Of a DNA stretch of 64,000 nt, positions 11,666-23,064 are shown piece after piece. Under the pieces are notes generated by a model, which saw nothing but the letters and a program-made list of their open reading frames with translations, made no database searches and was not told where the DNA came from. Source of the DNA: Inia geoffrensis (lineage: Eukaryota > Chordata > Mammalia > Artiodactyla > Iniidae); assembly GCA_036417435.1 (NCBI GenBank), contig CM070905.1:66295092-66359091 (forward strand), written 5' to 3'. Positions within the stretch are counted from its first letter, which is position 1. Every line of letters begins with the position of its first letter. A program made the translations under genes and the position numbers.

Positions 11666-12009
11666 AAGAATGTATCTTTCACTCATCGGCTAGAAAGAAT
11701 GCCCTTTATTTCAACATATCTCAATGTCATTGGCCCTAAGGAAGTTTCTTGAAAATGTTCAGCAGAGTAGAAATAGTTCAACCCCTGACTGAGCTTACTT
11801 TTGACATAAATTCATATAGAGGTGACAACCTGATTACATATCAGTCAACCATGCAAAATCACATAGATTGCAACACGGTGACCATGTTTTACCGCCTAAG
11901 CAGTTTTTCTATCTTGTAGATCAGTATATTTTACAGAAGACTGAAAAATTACTACTTTTCAAAGATTTTGTTTTTGTTATTTTTGTACAATAAAAACAAA
12001 TTTTTTATT

Positions 12010-12590
12010 ATTTTTCTTCCAGTTTTATTGAAATATAGTTGACATACAGCACTGTATAAGTTTAAGGTATATAGCATAGTGATGTGATTTACATACATCA
12101 TGAAATGATTATCATAGTAAGTTTAGTGAAAGTGCCTCATCTCACATAGATACAAAATAAAACATTTTTTTCCTTGTTTTGAGAACTCTTAGGATTTACT
12201 CTCTTAGTAACTTCCATACATAACATATAGTAGTGTTAATTATATTTATCATGTTGTACATTACATCCCTAGTACTTATTCTATAACTGAAAATTTGGGG
12301 GGGGGGTTGTTTTATTTTATTAGTTTGGGCCATGCAGCATGTGGGATCTTCATTCCCCGACCAGGGATCGAACCCATGCCCCCTGTACTGGGGGCATGGA
12401 GCCTTAACCACTGGACCGCCAGGGAAGTTCCTGGAAGTTTGTATTTTTGACTACCTTCATCCAATTCCTAATCCCCCCACCCCCACCTCCAGTAACCACA
12501 AATCTAACCTCTTTTTCTAAGAGTCTGTGTGTGTGTTTGTTTGAAGTATAATTGACCTACAACACTATGCTAGTTTCTGGTGCACGAAGA
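12010..12590 (-). mobile_element. L1 3' end, antisense, split by a SINE
   Basis: Reverse complement of an artiodactyl-type L1 3'UTR: 'cagttttattgaaatatagt', 'catcatgaaatgattatca' and 'ctaccttcatccaattcc'. The antisense tail is at 12,001-12,015. Confidence 0.8.
12298..12430 (-). mobile_element. CHR/Bov-type SINE, antisense, short
   Basis: In reverse complement it reads 'ttccctggcggtccagtggt', then a B-box-like 'gttcgatccctggtcgggga', then 'gatcccacatgctgcatggc'. Imperfect duplication of 'actgaaaatttg' / 'ctggaagtttg' at its edges. It contains a perfect 9 bp inverted repeat around 12,376-12,399. Confidence 0.88.
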
Positions 12591-12599
12591 TAAAAGCAA

Positions 12600-13182
12600 C
12601 TTTTAAAAATCATAATTTTCATACAGAAATGAACTTATTTCAACTTACCATCTTTCACAATGTGGTTTAAAAATAAGATTGGAATATTAAAATTCCTTTG
12701 AATGGAGTTGGAAAAGGTGTATATTTTCCCTTTCAACAGCCATCCATATACGTAAGCAGTAATGTTTGCATCTGAAGTATATATTATACAATACCTTTAT
12801 AATTGAAATGTCTGGCTAGTGTCATGATTATACTTAAATGTTATTTAGGTTCTTCTGGAAGGCTTAAATAAAACGTTGTAGCAGGTGGTAAAGCTATGTG
12901 ACATTTCTGTTTTTGTTTATATGATTTATGTTGTCATCCCTTTCTAAATCTCAAAGCATTTTGATCCTCAAAATTCTAACTTGTAATATATAATTAGTTA
13001 AATTCTTTAACTCTAGAAGGAATGCTTGGTAATATTGGAGCAGTAATTTCATTATTTATGAAATGGTTAGATTTACGAAACAATCTAATAGATGTCAGAA
13101 TATTTCATTTTTGTCCCACTGTCCCAAACACCCACTCTAGTCCAATTTGAAATAAGCCATATTTTTACAAGATGTAAAGTCA
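12600..13182. other. Non-coding, nothing recognised
   Basis: AT-rich sequence between two L1 fragments. No recognised gene or repeat. Confidence 0.4.
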
Positions 13183-13794
13183 TTTTTAAAAATAGCTTTA
13201 TTGAGATGTAATTTACATAACAAAGAACTGACCTGCTTTAGTTGTATAATTCAATGAATACTAGCATATTTACAGGGCTGTACAAACATTACAACAATCT
13301 AATTTTAGAAGCTTTCTATCACTCTAAAGATAAACCTCATGACAACTTACAGTCTTTCTCCATCTCTAATCTCAAGCAACAACTAATCTCCTTTCTGTCT
13401 CTACATATTTGTCTTTTTTTGGATATTCCACATAAATGGATCATACATGTTCTTTTGTGACTGGTTTCTTTCACTTTTTGAGATTATCTGTATTGTAGCT
13501 TTATCAGTGCCTTATTCCTTTTTTTGTTTGTTTGTTTTCACCCTTATTTTTTAAGTATTGTCAAATGTATTTATTATTTAAATCACATGTAATTATAATG
13601 AAGATTATTTTAAAAGATTTATAAAAGCACTCATAATCTTACCAACTGGACACAATGGTGTTCGTTTTTCTTTCCAATCTTAATTTCGCCTTATGTATAT
13701 TTTACTTTGCTGTTGGGTTCCATACTTTTCATCCAAACTCATTGTATAAATGCTTCTCCATATTAGCTGCTGTCTTTGCCTGCATTGTTGTTGT

Positions 13795-13985
13795 TGTTTT
13801 TAATTTTTATTGGAGTATAGTTAATTTATAATGTTGTGTTAGTTTCAGGTGTACAGCAAAGTGAATCAGTTATACATATACATATATCCAAACTTTTTTA
13901 GGTTCTTTTCCCATACAGGCCATTACAGAGTACTGAGTGGAGTTCCCTGTGCTATTGTTATAGAGGCTGCATCCCATTCCGGCTG
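13795..13985 (-). mobile_element. Short antisense L1 3' fragment
   Basis: 'tttattggagtatagttaat' followed by 'tagtttcaggtgtacagcaa', a well-known antisense artiodactyl L1 3' end also seen at 17.77 kb. Truncated near 13,985. Confidence 0.8.
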
Positions 13986-14589
13986 AGGGAGATTTGTTAT
14001 GGGCCAATGAACTGAACATGATTAGCAAGGGTGACTCAGGTCTGTTGCGGTCCTGTCACCCATTGGTGAATAGGTAAGGCTCTGGGGGGGAGCTGAACCT
14101 GGCCCCTCCCGGCTTTGGGGGGCTGCATCTGCCCTTGCTGCCCTACTGGGGATGAAGCCCTCAGGGTGCTTTATAAATGTAGCTGCCAGCAGGAAATACT
14201 CTTTCTTTAAGTGGGGAGGCAAGCCAAGTATTTTCCTCTTCTCTTCAACCTTGGAAGGAGCTGTTGGTTTCTTAAATCAGTTAAGCTAGGGCACAAAGGT
14301 TTAGATTTCTCATCTCTTACAAAGGTTTCCATTTCTTCCGGAAAGGGGATTTAATTTTACTGTTGTAGCAATTTTTCACCACAAGAATCTGCTTACTTCT
14401 TTTCCTGATACTGAAATGCCAGGTTTGGCACATTCTGGGCCAGGTATAGGGCATCCCCCTCAAGCTACATTGCCCTCTGCTCTCCACCCATTTAAATCCC
14501 ATTTCACATCATTCCATGCCCTCCTTGAAACTATCCTTGGCCTTTCACCCACACCCAGGTTTCTGACATCCTAAAACATTTACTATTTG

Positions 14590-14735
14590 CTTATAGTCAC
14601 ATTCTCCCAGAGGGCAGCACGATGTCATAAACAGACCCTTGACTGGAAAGCAAGATACTTCAAATCTTGTCCCATTGCTAACCCACTGTGTGACCTCGGC
14701 TAAGTCTTTGCACCCCTTGGGCTTTAGCTGCTCCA
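14590..14735 (+). mobile_element. MIR SINE fragment
   Basis: 'cccattgctaacccactg', 'tgtgacctcggctaagtc' and 'gggctttagctgctccaa' match the MIR core region. Confidence 0.75.
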
Positions 14736-15014
14736 ATCCTTATTCCTTTTTATTGGCAATATTCCGTTGTATGGATATACTATATTTTGTTTATACATTC
14801 TTCAGTTGATGGACATTTTGGGTTGTTTCCACTTTTTGGTCATTGTGAATAATGCTGCCATTAACATTTGAGTGTAAGTCTTTGGGTGTACACGTATGCT
14901 CGTTATTTTGGATAGAGTTCAAGGAGTGGAGTTGCTGAGGCATATTATAAGCCTGTGTTTCATTTTTAAAGAAATTTCCATATTGTTTTCTAAACAAACT
15001 TGCTTTAGGAGGGA

Positions 15015-15889
15015 AAGTAAATTTGTATATCATATGTGTGTTCTTGGCTTGTGTTTATTTTTCTCTGAGATAAAAATCTCTCAGAAATATTTTGATCAAA
15101 AATTAGGTCTCTTGTTTTTTCCATGACTCAATTTTGAAATTTTATTGGCAAAATTGTTGTAATACTTTAAGCTATGATTTTTAAAAAATGAATTGCCTCA
15201 AAAATGTCAATGCATTTCATTTGATATTAGGTGAAGTAAAGTAAAACCTCTTGAAGATTTGTTTGTATAAAATTGGGATGACAAATTTTGAAGTCAATCT
15301 GTAGAAGATTCTCAAACTTTTATGAATACTGCACATGAAAATTACTGTCAACATCTTTGAAATTTTCAGCAGCTTTTCTTCATGAATGATTCATCTATTA
15401 GCAACCCTTTCAGACCTCAAATAATGCTTAGAACATTAAAAGAAAAACCAAAGGCTTTAGCGTACTTAATTAAACTCCTGGATTTCCTGATACTTTAGGT
15501 ATCAGGAAATTAAATTTTTGCACACATGTGAATTTCGTGATATGAAAAAAAGAATAAACTACTGGATTAGACCAACTTTGATTCAAAATTGGAATCTGAT
15601 TTTAAAAGCTGCATGTCTTTGGGCAAGTTATTTAATAGTTCAGATAATTAATTTCTTGATTTGTAAAGTGAGGCTCAATAACTCAATGACTATCTAAATA
15701 GAGAGGGGTCCAAGAATCTCTAACTGATGGCCACATTCATCCCTGTGACTTCCTAATGTTTTGAATCTGTCGACTCTTTTACTTTGATATTCCTGTCTAT
15801 ACGAATAATGAGCAATAACTAGGAACGACTAATGAGCACTGTCCTTGTTTTAATTGCACTGTGTATTAGCTATGTTTTCTTTGCCTAGA
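15015..15889. other. Non-coding with probable MIR trace and a hairpin
   Basis: A probable MIR trace lies at 15,590-15,690 ('gtctttgggcaagttattta', 'ttgatttgtaaagtgaggc'). A perfect 12 bp inverted repeat lies at 15,482-15,510. Nothing else recognised. Confidence 0.5.
15482..15510. repeat. Perfect 12 bp inverted repeat
   Basis: Arms 'atttcctgatac' and 'gtatcaggaaat' separated by TTTAG, in otherwise unremarkable non-coding sequence. Confidence 0.9.
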
Positions 15890-17045
15890 TTAAAGGAGTT
15901 GGGGGCGGGAGGGTCTTCCCTCAAAAGAGATCTAATTTACAGCAGCAAAAGGAATTGGAACAGAATCAGTGTCTGATTATCCTTTTTGCTAATTAGAATT
16001 TCCTTGCCGCTAGAATGCCTGGCAGGCTCTAGAAGTTACATACAGATTAGTGAGGGAATTTTAAGGAGCAGGACATCAGCAGCAAAAATACAAGACCTCC
16101 CTCTCCTCGGGGAGAAGACAACTGCCAGTACGCAAAGGAAAACTAAAACCACTGGAAGAAAAGTGACCACTGCAAAGGCCGGAGCGAGACAGGGTGGCCG
16201 TCGGTCAAGGTCAGTCACAAGCTCCAGCTGTACATTAAGATGCTCAGCTACACTCCGCTTACCTTCTGACAGATAGAGCCTCCCACCTCCGCACCCAGCG
16301 GCATCCCCCTACCTCTCCGACCTTCCTCGTGGCTAGGAGCACCAGCCGGTGCCCAGGCTCCAAAGACCTCAGGGAGCCCAAGCTGCGGGGACGGGAAGGA
16401 TGGGGCCATCCCGGGCTTCCCTGTCTGTTCCTGCTACAAGTTCAGTTTGGCCACGGTCTTCGCTCATGTCTCAACCAGCCCTCTTCTTAAACAGCGATGT
16501 CAGCTTGTGCGCTGCCCCTCCTGTCTGCGACCCCGACCCGCGGGTCCGAAAGCTGCACCGTCGCGCCCGCTCCCTCTCGCGGCGTTTCCTGTTCCCGCAT
16601 CCCGCCGGCCGCGCGCACGTAGCGCCCTCGCTCACCGGAAGTAGAGTGGCTCCGCGCCCCTTAGTGCAATTGTTTGGGGGGAAGACTTGATAGTTTTAGA
16701 AACTTAAGAGATGGACTTTCAGTCGAGGAAGCCAGGTATGGTTCAGTTGGAAGGAGCACCATCCCTGATTATCCCTGCAGACAGATTCTTCAACCTCTAT
16801 TGGTTCCTGTTGGATTGTCCACGAAGAGCTTGCTTCTCAGAAGATGCTGCTGCCGCCTTACGTCTCAGTGAGGAAAGGTAGGAGGAGGGAGTAGACGGTT
16901 AATGTAGCAGCAACATTCCTCTTTCCCTGCAGCTTTCACAACATTTCGGAAATGAAAAGAGCAACCTGAGACACTTTTCAGACACGTGGCACCAGTAACC
17001 ACTGTATGATGACGTTTCCAGAGTTCCCTCAACAGAATCTCTCTC
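15890..17045. other. GC-rich module, copy 2 (unidentified)
   Basis: Homologous by eye to 5,608-6,955, with anchors listed there, and about 10.3 kb away in the same orientation. It is CpG-rich at about 16,190-16,650 and A-rich on the left. The TATA-like and AATAAA-like motifs of copy 1 are not kept here. A plus-strand frame at 15,986-16,276 (96 codons, basic, 'TKTTGRKVTTAKAGARQGGRRSRS') is not preserved in copy 1, so I do not call it a gene. Duplicated promoter/first exon or old LTR pair are the options. Confidence 0.55.
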
Positions 17046-17479
17046 CTGACTCCATGCCCGTAAAACCAAATGCCGATCGAATAGCTAGCCCGTGGTCTCC
17101 ACATCCCAGGATGCCAACTCTGCATATCTGCACCATCCACACCCTTACTTTTCAAAATTCTTCTCCATGATTTTCTGTCTCAGGAATAATTCCCTCATTT
17201 CCTCTCAGCTGAAAGCCTGCAGGTCATCCTCACTTTCCTCCGCTGCACCTCCCACAGCTAGGCAGTCCCCCAGACCTGTCTGCTCCTTCAACATCCCTCA
17301 ATTCCATTTTCTTCCCTCCTGATGCCACATGGGCAGATAGCCATCACTTCTCACCTAGTTTATGGACAATAACTTCGTTTTTTTGTTTTCATTTTTGCCC
17401 AAATGTCTATTTAAATCTATCAGTTCATCCCCATCATCCTTTGCATGAGGCCCCACGTTCAAAAGATAAGCTACAAGAG
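17046..17479. other. Non-coding, C/T-rich, nothing recognised
   Basis: Pyrimidine-rich sequence between the GC-rich module and the L2 homology. No gene recognised. Confidence 0.35.
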
Positions 17480-17765
17480 TCTTCCGAGTGGCCCCCCTCC
17501 ATCCTCACTTATCCTCTTCTTCCACATGAATGCGCGCCTCCACTCTCACACAACAGCTCACAATTCTCTGATGTGACCAAGCTCCTATTCATTTCTTTCG
17601 TATGATAGATCCCTGGCCTGAAGGCTTTCTGTTCCTTATCTTTTACCTGACTATCACCTACTCAGGCTTGGCTTTCAGCTGAGACATCACTTTTTCCAGT
17701 GTTTTCTTGACAAACCGAGGATTCCTATAGCTCCATGTACTTAACATTCTCACAGCTCTTTTTTT

Positions 17766-18245
17766 TTTTGTAACTATTTTTTAAAATTGGTGTATAGTTA
17801 ATTTATAATGTGTTAGTTTCAGGTGTACAGCAAAGTGATTCATATATATATATATATATATCACATATATGTGTATATATTCTTTTTCAGATTCTTTTAC
17901 ATTCTAGGTTATTAGAAGATATTGAATATAGTTCCCTGTGCTATACAGTAGGTCCTTTATCTACTTTACATGTAGTAGTGTGTACATGTTAATCCCAAAC
18001 TTCTAATTTATCTCCCCACTCCCCACTATCCCCTTTGGTAACCGTAAGTTTGTTTTCTATGTTTGTGAGTCTATTTCTGTTTTGTAAATAAGTTCATTTG
18101 TATCACTTTTTTAGATACCACATATAAGTGATATCATATGGTATTAGTCTTTCTCTGTCTGACTTAATATGGTAATCTCTAGGTCCATCCATGTTGCTGC
18201 AAATGACATTATTTCATTCTTTTTTATGTCTGAGTAATATTCCAT

Positions 18246-18316
<71 letters not shown>

Positions 18317-18360
18317 CACATCTTCTTTATCCTTTCAACTGTTGATGGACATTTACCCAT
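17766..18360 (-). mobile_element. Antisense L1 3' fragment
   Basis: Begins with a T-rich tail and 'ttggtgtatagttaatttat', then 'caggtgtacagcaaagtga', 'gttccctgtgctatacagta', 'ctctaggtccatccatgttg' and 'gttgatggacattta'. This is the ORF2 C-terminus and 3'UTR in reverse. It carries two AT microsatellites. Confidence 0.9.
18249..18316. repeat. (TA)n/(CA)n microsatellite
   Basis: About 29 TA units followed by a short ACACAC run, grown within the antisense L1. A smaller (TA)n lies at 17,843-17,862. Confidence 0.95.
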
Positions 18361-18509
18361 CATATGGAAGCTCCCCACTTCCCTAACTGCCTACCTCACC
18401 AAATTGTGAAGTCCTTGAAGGTAAAGATTGTCTGGATCAACATGTTTGCAGAAGATGGCTCAGTAACAGACACTGATGACACTCAAAAAGTACTTGCTTG
18501 ATTAAATTG

Positions 18510-20299
18510 AATCCAGTAAAAGTATGAATTATGCTGATGAGGAAAGGTAGGTCAAGGGTCTGAATGGATATGGTTATTCACTAGGTTCATGAGGGAGTTA
18601 GGCTCATTATTGGTCTCAGAAGACAGAGTAGCTTCTGCACCCCCAGCTGACAGACCTGGCTTTGATACATGAAGGTGCCAAAATAACCTACTTTTAAAGA
18701 CTGCTTTGTCCTTTCATTTTTCCCCTCAAATATTTAATAAACAAAAGATACAACCTAAGTTGATATACAGTTGTAGCCATTTGGCTCTAATTGTCTATGT
18801 GGTCAATGAAGTGCTCACTAATTAATCATATTCTCAAAAATTTGTGTAGCATTTTTTTGAAGACAGTATAATCTATTCCAGTTACACTTGCTTAGCATGA
18901 CATAACTCAGTGTTATTATATCTAGACTTCAGAATATCAGATGACGGGGGGGTCTTGTATTTGAATTAGGAAATTGAGATTGATGCACATCGTTTTCTGT
19001 AATTACACTGGATTGCACTGTGACATCAAAATGTACCACGTGTTTCCACATGGCCATACCCTTATTCTCACTGTTTCTTTTGCCTAAACTGTCTTTCCCC
19101 TTATTTCTTACTGCAAAGAGCATCTTCATGATTCAGCTGAAATATATCCAGTGATACAGAAGTTATAAATTCCATGCCAAGAAAAGTAAGTCATCTCCAG
19201 GGTGTCACATGCATCGCTCTCTATGCCCCCTCATTGTTGCAACCATTAATCTTCATTTATACTCACGTAGTGATTGTCAAGCTGTATTTTAATAAACTTT
19301 ATATGTCTCTTCTCAACATTAAAAATGATTTATTTCTTGTAAATAAGCAGCACTGGCAGGCTGTGTTTGGAAAAAAATGTTGCTGAACAGGCAGCACTAG
19401 AGCTCTAAAGCAAATATGGCATTTTTCTAAGGGTTAGTCTCAGTTACATTATAATACATGAAAGTACACGGACTTAAATGACTACACATATTCTTTGATT
19501 CCATTTATATGAATTATTGCAAGGCAATACTATCTGCTCAGAGGACAAATAAGTAGCTTCCAGGGGTTGGCAGTGTATATTTGTTGATTTCAAATGGATA
19601 AATACATTTTGGGGTGAGACATCTGCTCTATATTTTCCTTATAGAGGTAGGTGCACACTGATTATGTTTATGAAAACTCTCAGAACTGTGCACAAAGAGG
19701 GTACGTTTAGTGTGTGGAAATAATGTTATTTTGAAAGGAGTAAGAAAAAAGAATTGGAAACAGCCATATTGTTGTTTTTATACCCATAAACCCAAACCTT
19801 ATTTGTGGTTAAGCTTTCCAGCTGTTCGAGGAGTGAGAAGGTTGAGGAGAACTTACTGTTAATACTCCTTCTCTTGACTAAGGCGCTGTAACGGGAAGAT
19901 CACTTTGTACTCATATCACAGATCACTGTGCAACTCTGGTTTATTCATGTTTATGTATGTGTGTTATATGTGACAGTAAAAAGTTCACAAAAATTAAAAA
20001 AATCTAAGCCACAAATAACCTTGTTCCTAAATATCAACCTTTGAAAAATACATGCCAAATTTAGTAAAATATGGAACAAATAAATGGCAAATTCTGAGAT
20101 AATATGCATAGCTCTATACATTTTGAGTAGCTCACAGAATTCAATAGAAATAAAGAGCAGCAACAGAAGTGTCGATGTATTATTTCTCACCTGAAATGAC
20201 AAAGTGAGGGATGTGGTATGCCCTAATTTTTAATAAGTCCACAAAATGATGTGGGGCATAATGAGGAAACATACCATCAGTATAACAAAATGGTTATTA

Positions 20300-20300
<1 letters not shown>
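18510..20300. other. Non-coding, nothing clear
   Basis: No gene or clear repeat. A weak L2-like stretch may lie at 19,060-19,170 ('tctttccccttatttcttac', 'catcttcatgattcagctga'). Confidence 0.4.

Positions 20301-20336
<36 letters not shown>
20301..20336. repeat. (TG)n microsatellite
   Basis: Eighteen uninterrupted TG units. Likely polymorphic. Confidence 0.97.
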
Positions 20337-20339
<3 letters not shown>

Positions 20340-22150
20340 ATTTGACACAAGGGTTTTTTGGAAGACAGGAGAGTGCTTGCTTCTTGTGTTATAACCCTGC
20401 TACTGTCAAGGTACTGGGGGCCCTGCAGAGTGGCAAGGCTTTGTCAGGATGGGGGCCCTGCCGTTCTGCTTATCCTCTGCAACGGACATTGCCTTGTTTG
20501 TCATGCATCCTCAAGTCCTCTCAGCTTGCTGCTGCTTCACAGCCATATTTGGAGCCCTGAAAACTTTCTTCAAGGCTGATCCTGGTCTTTCTGCCTAAAT
20601 CTGCCCTATAGCCACTCCTTTAAAGACTCTGTCCCTACCTCTCTCTTCTCCCTTTTCCAAATCTAGAGTAGTCTGGTTGGGGCCTGGCCATGTGTCTTTG
20701 TGTTTGACGTGGTGACAGGGGAAGGGGAACATACTGTTCTTGTCATCTTTCTCCCAAAGATATTTCATTCAGTCTGCAAATACTCTCTCTCCTCCAAGGT
20801 TTAAGCCTTTCAAAATAAAAAGCTAGAACATATGGAACAAATTTCTCTTATCTTCCTGTTTTACCATTCTCTCAGAGGTTATACGAAGAGGCTAATTGAA
20901 GGAAAGAAAGGAGGGAAAAAATGAAGGAAACAAAGATTAACACCTTAATATATTATATTTGCATACTTATTGGCAGGTTAAATTGCCTAAAAACCAAATA
21001 AATGCAGCATGCGAAAGAAGAAAACTCTACTGAATATATAAAAGAGAGATTAATTAAATATTCATGTATGTTTTTCTGTGGATATGAGGCATCATTAAAA
21101 AAAGTCAACTTTCCCAATGATAATCTATAAAATTATTATTAAACCAATAAAAATCTTAATAGTAGGTTTAACTGGGGCTATGGAAGAAACTCAACTAAAT
21201 TATATTGGACTCATCTACAGAAGATTAAGTATATCCAAAAAATGAGAAAAATTCCTAAAGAGAAGAATAAAAACACTAATAAGTTTTGCCAGGGGTTTGT
21301 TGTTGTTGTTTTGGTATTTTCATGCATGTTTTCTGTTATTTTCAAAACCAGTCATCAATTATTAAAGTAAATATTAAGTTATTTGTACAGATTTCTTAGT
21401 ATACTTGGTAGCGTATAGAAGTAGACTTTAATGTTTCAAATATTTCCAACTGATCATGTCAAGCTTCAATTATGGCTGAAGTAGTCATGGACTAATTTAT
21501 TCATTTAAAATACAATACTTACACAATTGAATTCTGGGAGGTCCAAAGAAATGAAAATAATGTATTAGTAAGAATTATATTTCAGCCATCTGTATTCTGG
21601 AACTACTCTCTTAGGAGCTATAAAACTTTAATAAGAGAAAATGCATCATCAGTTAAAGGGCAGCAGTTACACTAGAAAAATATCAATCAAAATTTCTTTA
21701 AAGAGAGGAAAACACATCAGATCTTCTGCTGTGCGTATGGACATGTGGGAGTTGGCTGCTCTACAGCTGAATCAAACCTGCACATCACCCTGGATCCCTG
21801 TGCCCTCACACCCCCCTCCTCCCCTGGGGACCTGAGGATGCAGGGAATGCCCTGACCCTCTCTGGCAGCTGCCCTGAGCTGCAAGTGGAATAGCAGGTGC
21901 AAAAGGGTCTTTTGGCAAAGGCTGGATTCTAAACTCTGATTCTGCCCACTTTTCCCTGTTTTGATCATTTTCTTTCCTTAGCTCATTGAGCTTTCAGTTA
22001 ACAGAGCTGCCAAGCAACTTCAGGTTTTTTTTGTCATAGGAGAAAATCCTATGTGATAGAAAGAAGTGGTGCTTTCCAACTCTTTCTCCACATTTTGGCT
22101 ATCTTACTGTAGGTGTCAATGTGTAATGCTGATGTTTTCATAAACTTTGG
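20340..22150. other. Non-coding, nothing recognised
   Basis: Mixed-composition sequence without an identified repeat, RNA or conserved reading frame. Confidence 0.4.
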
Positions 22151-22164
22151 GAAGTTTGTACTCT

Positions 22165-22440
22165 CTTCATCTCCTTTTTTTTAACCAACGAATTTATTCC
22201 ATCACAGTTCTGGAAGTCAGAAGTCAGAAATCAATTCTCTGGGTTAAAATCAAAGAGTTGGCAGGGACTCACACCCTCTGGAGGCTCCAGGGGAGGATTC
22301 CTTCCTTGTGTCTTCCAGCTTCTGAAGGTTGCCAGCATTCCTTGGCTTGTGGCCACATCATTCCTATCTCTGCCTTCCTCTTCACATTGCCTTCCCCTCT
22401 GTGTATTCTGTTCCATTTTAAGTTATAAATTCCCTCGTCA
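22165..22440 (-). mobile_element. MaLR (MLT1/MST-like) LTR part, antisense
   Basis: Reverse-complement MaLR landmarks: 'catcacagttctggaagtca', 'gtcttccagcttctgaagg', 'attccttggcttgtggcca' and 'ctctgccttcctcttcacat'. It breaks off at about 22,440, and related LTR sequence resumes near 23,740. Confidence 0.75.
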
Positions 22441-22449
22441 ATTGATGCT

Positions 22450-23060
22450 GTGTTTCATATTCATGATGTAGTTTAGACAGTTTTTGAAGTTGCAGCTGAG
22501 GCTTTTGAATCTCATGTTCAAAATATGCATTTTCACACTGTAAAGGTGCTCTCTCAGTTTGAGACTTTGAATTGTTTCACTCATTTGATTGGCTTCACAT
22601 AACTTTTAAAATATCACTTTTTTTCTGTTTTAAGTCTGTTTAAAGAAGTATTTAAGCTTCCTCAAATCCATTTCTGAGTGATTTTCTTGGTCTCATTCTT
22701 CTGAATCACCTTTTTCCCCTCTGATTCCAAATTGCCATCATCATTATAATCTTCTCTAATGAGATGCGGAACACTTATATTCAGGAAAGTTTCAGTCAGA
22801 GATTTTAACTGTCTCTCTTTATCATTTACAATGAGTTCCCATTGTGTGTCGAAGTTGTCAAGCATTTTGTTGTTGTTCCTTTAGTTTCCACATTCTTTCT
22901 GCCGTTCAGCATCTTTAAGCTTTCTGACGTTGAGCATTTGCATCAAAACCTTTATTCCCCTGTGACATAGTTCTTTATGCTTCTGAGATGACTTTAAGTT
23001 ATTTTTGGACTGAGTCGCTTTGAATTGTAGGGATTTTGATGCCTCTTTAAGTGATTGTGA
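22450..23060 (-). pseudogene. Broken coiled-coil-like reading frame, unidentified
   Basis: Read on the minus strand, the sequence from about 23,060 down to 22,662 is nearly one continuous frame rich in K, Q, E and L. It includes 'KNNLKSSQKHKEL', 'MLNVRKLKDAERQKEC' and 'MLDNFDTQWELIVNDKERQL'. It is interrupted by one TAA at 22,881-22,883 and ends at a stop near 22,662. After a frame change, further heptad-like sequence appears at about 22,560-22,450 ('HEIQKPQLQLQKLSKLHH'). It looks like a processed pseudogene of a long coiled-coil protein. I cannot name the parent. The intact part is only 67 codons (22,662-22,865). Confidence 0.5.
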
Positions 23061-23064
23061 CTGC

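Larger units (their letters stand above)
13524..14738. mobile_element. Composite insert within an old L1
   Basis: About 1.2 kb bracketed by a 14 bp repeated target. In order it holds AT-rich sequence, an antisense L1 3' fragment (about 13,795-13,985), a GC-richer block of unknown origin (13,986-14,560) and a plus-strand MIR (about 14,590-14,735). No coding frame recognised. Confidence 0.55.
13183..15010 (-). mobile_element. Old L1M 3' end, antisense, interrupted at 13,524-14,738
   Basis: The first part (13,183-13,523) begins with 'tagctttattgagatgtaat'. The second (14,739-15,010) resumes with 'gttgatggacattttgggtt' and 'gtgaataatgctgcc'. Both halves carry 'ccttattccttttt' at the break (13,510-13,523 and 14,741-14,754), the signature of a later insertion with target duplication. 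Old and non-functional. Confidence 0.8.
17480..18505 (+). mobile_element. L2 fragment, split by an L1
   Basis: The right part (18,365-18,505) has the L2 3' signature 'ttgtgaagtccttgaaggta', 'gattgtctggatcaaca' and 'aaaaagtacttgcttgatta'. The left part (17,480-17,765) has the preceding L2-like text 'cttggctttcagctgagaca' and 'ctccatgtacttaaca'. An antisense L1 lies between them. Confidence 0.65.

Noticed and set aside
15986..16276. Basic 96-codon frame resembling a small nuclear protein
   Set aside because: Copy 1 carries stops in the aligned region, and no known histone-like motif can be supported.
5608..17045. Intact provirus flanked by the two GC-rich modules
   Set aside because: No gag, pol or env-like text was seen between them. 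The interior is L1, SINE, MIR and unique sequence, and the copies are very diverged, so an LTR pair is only one option.
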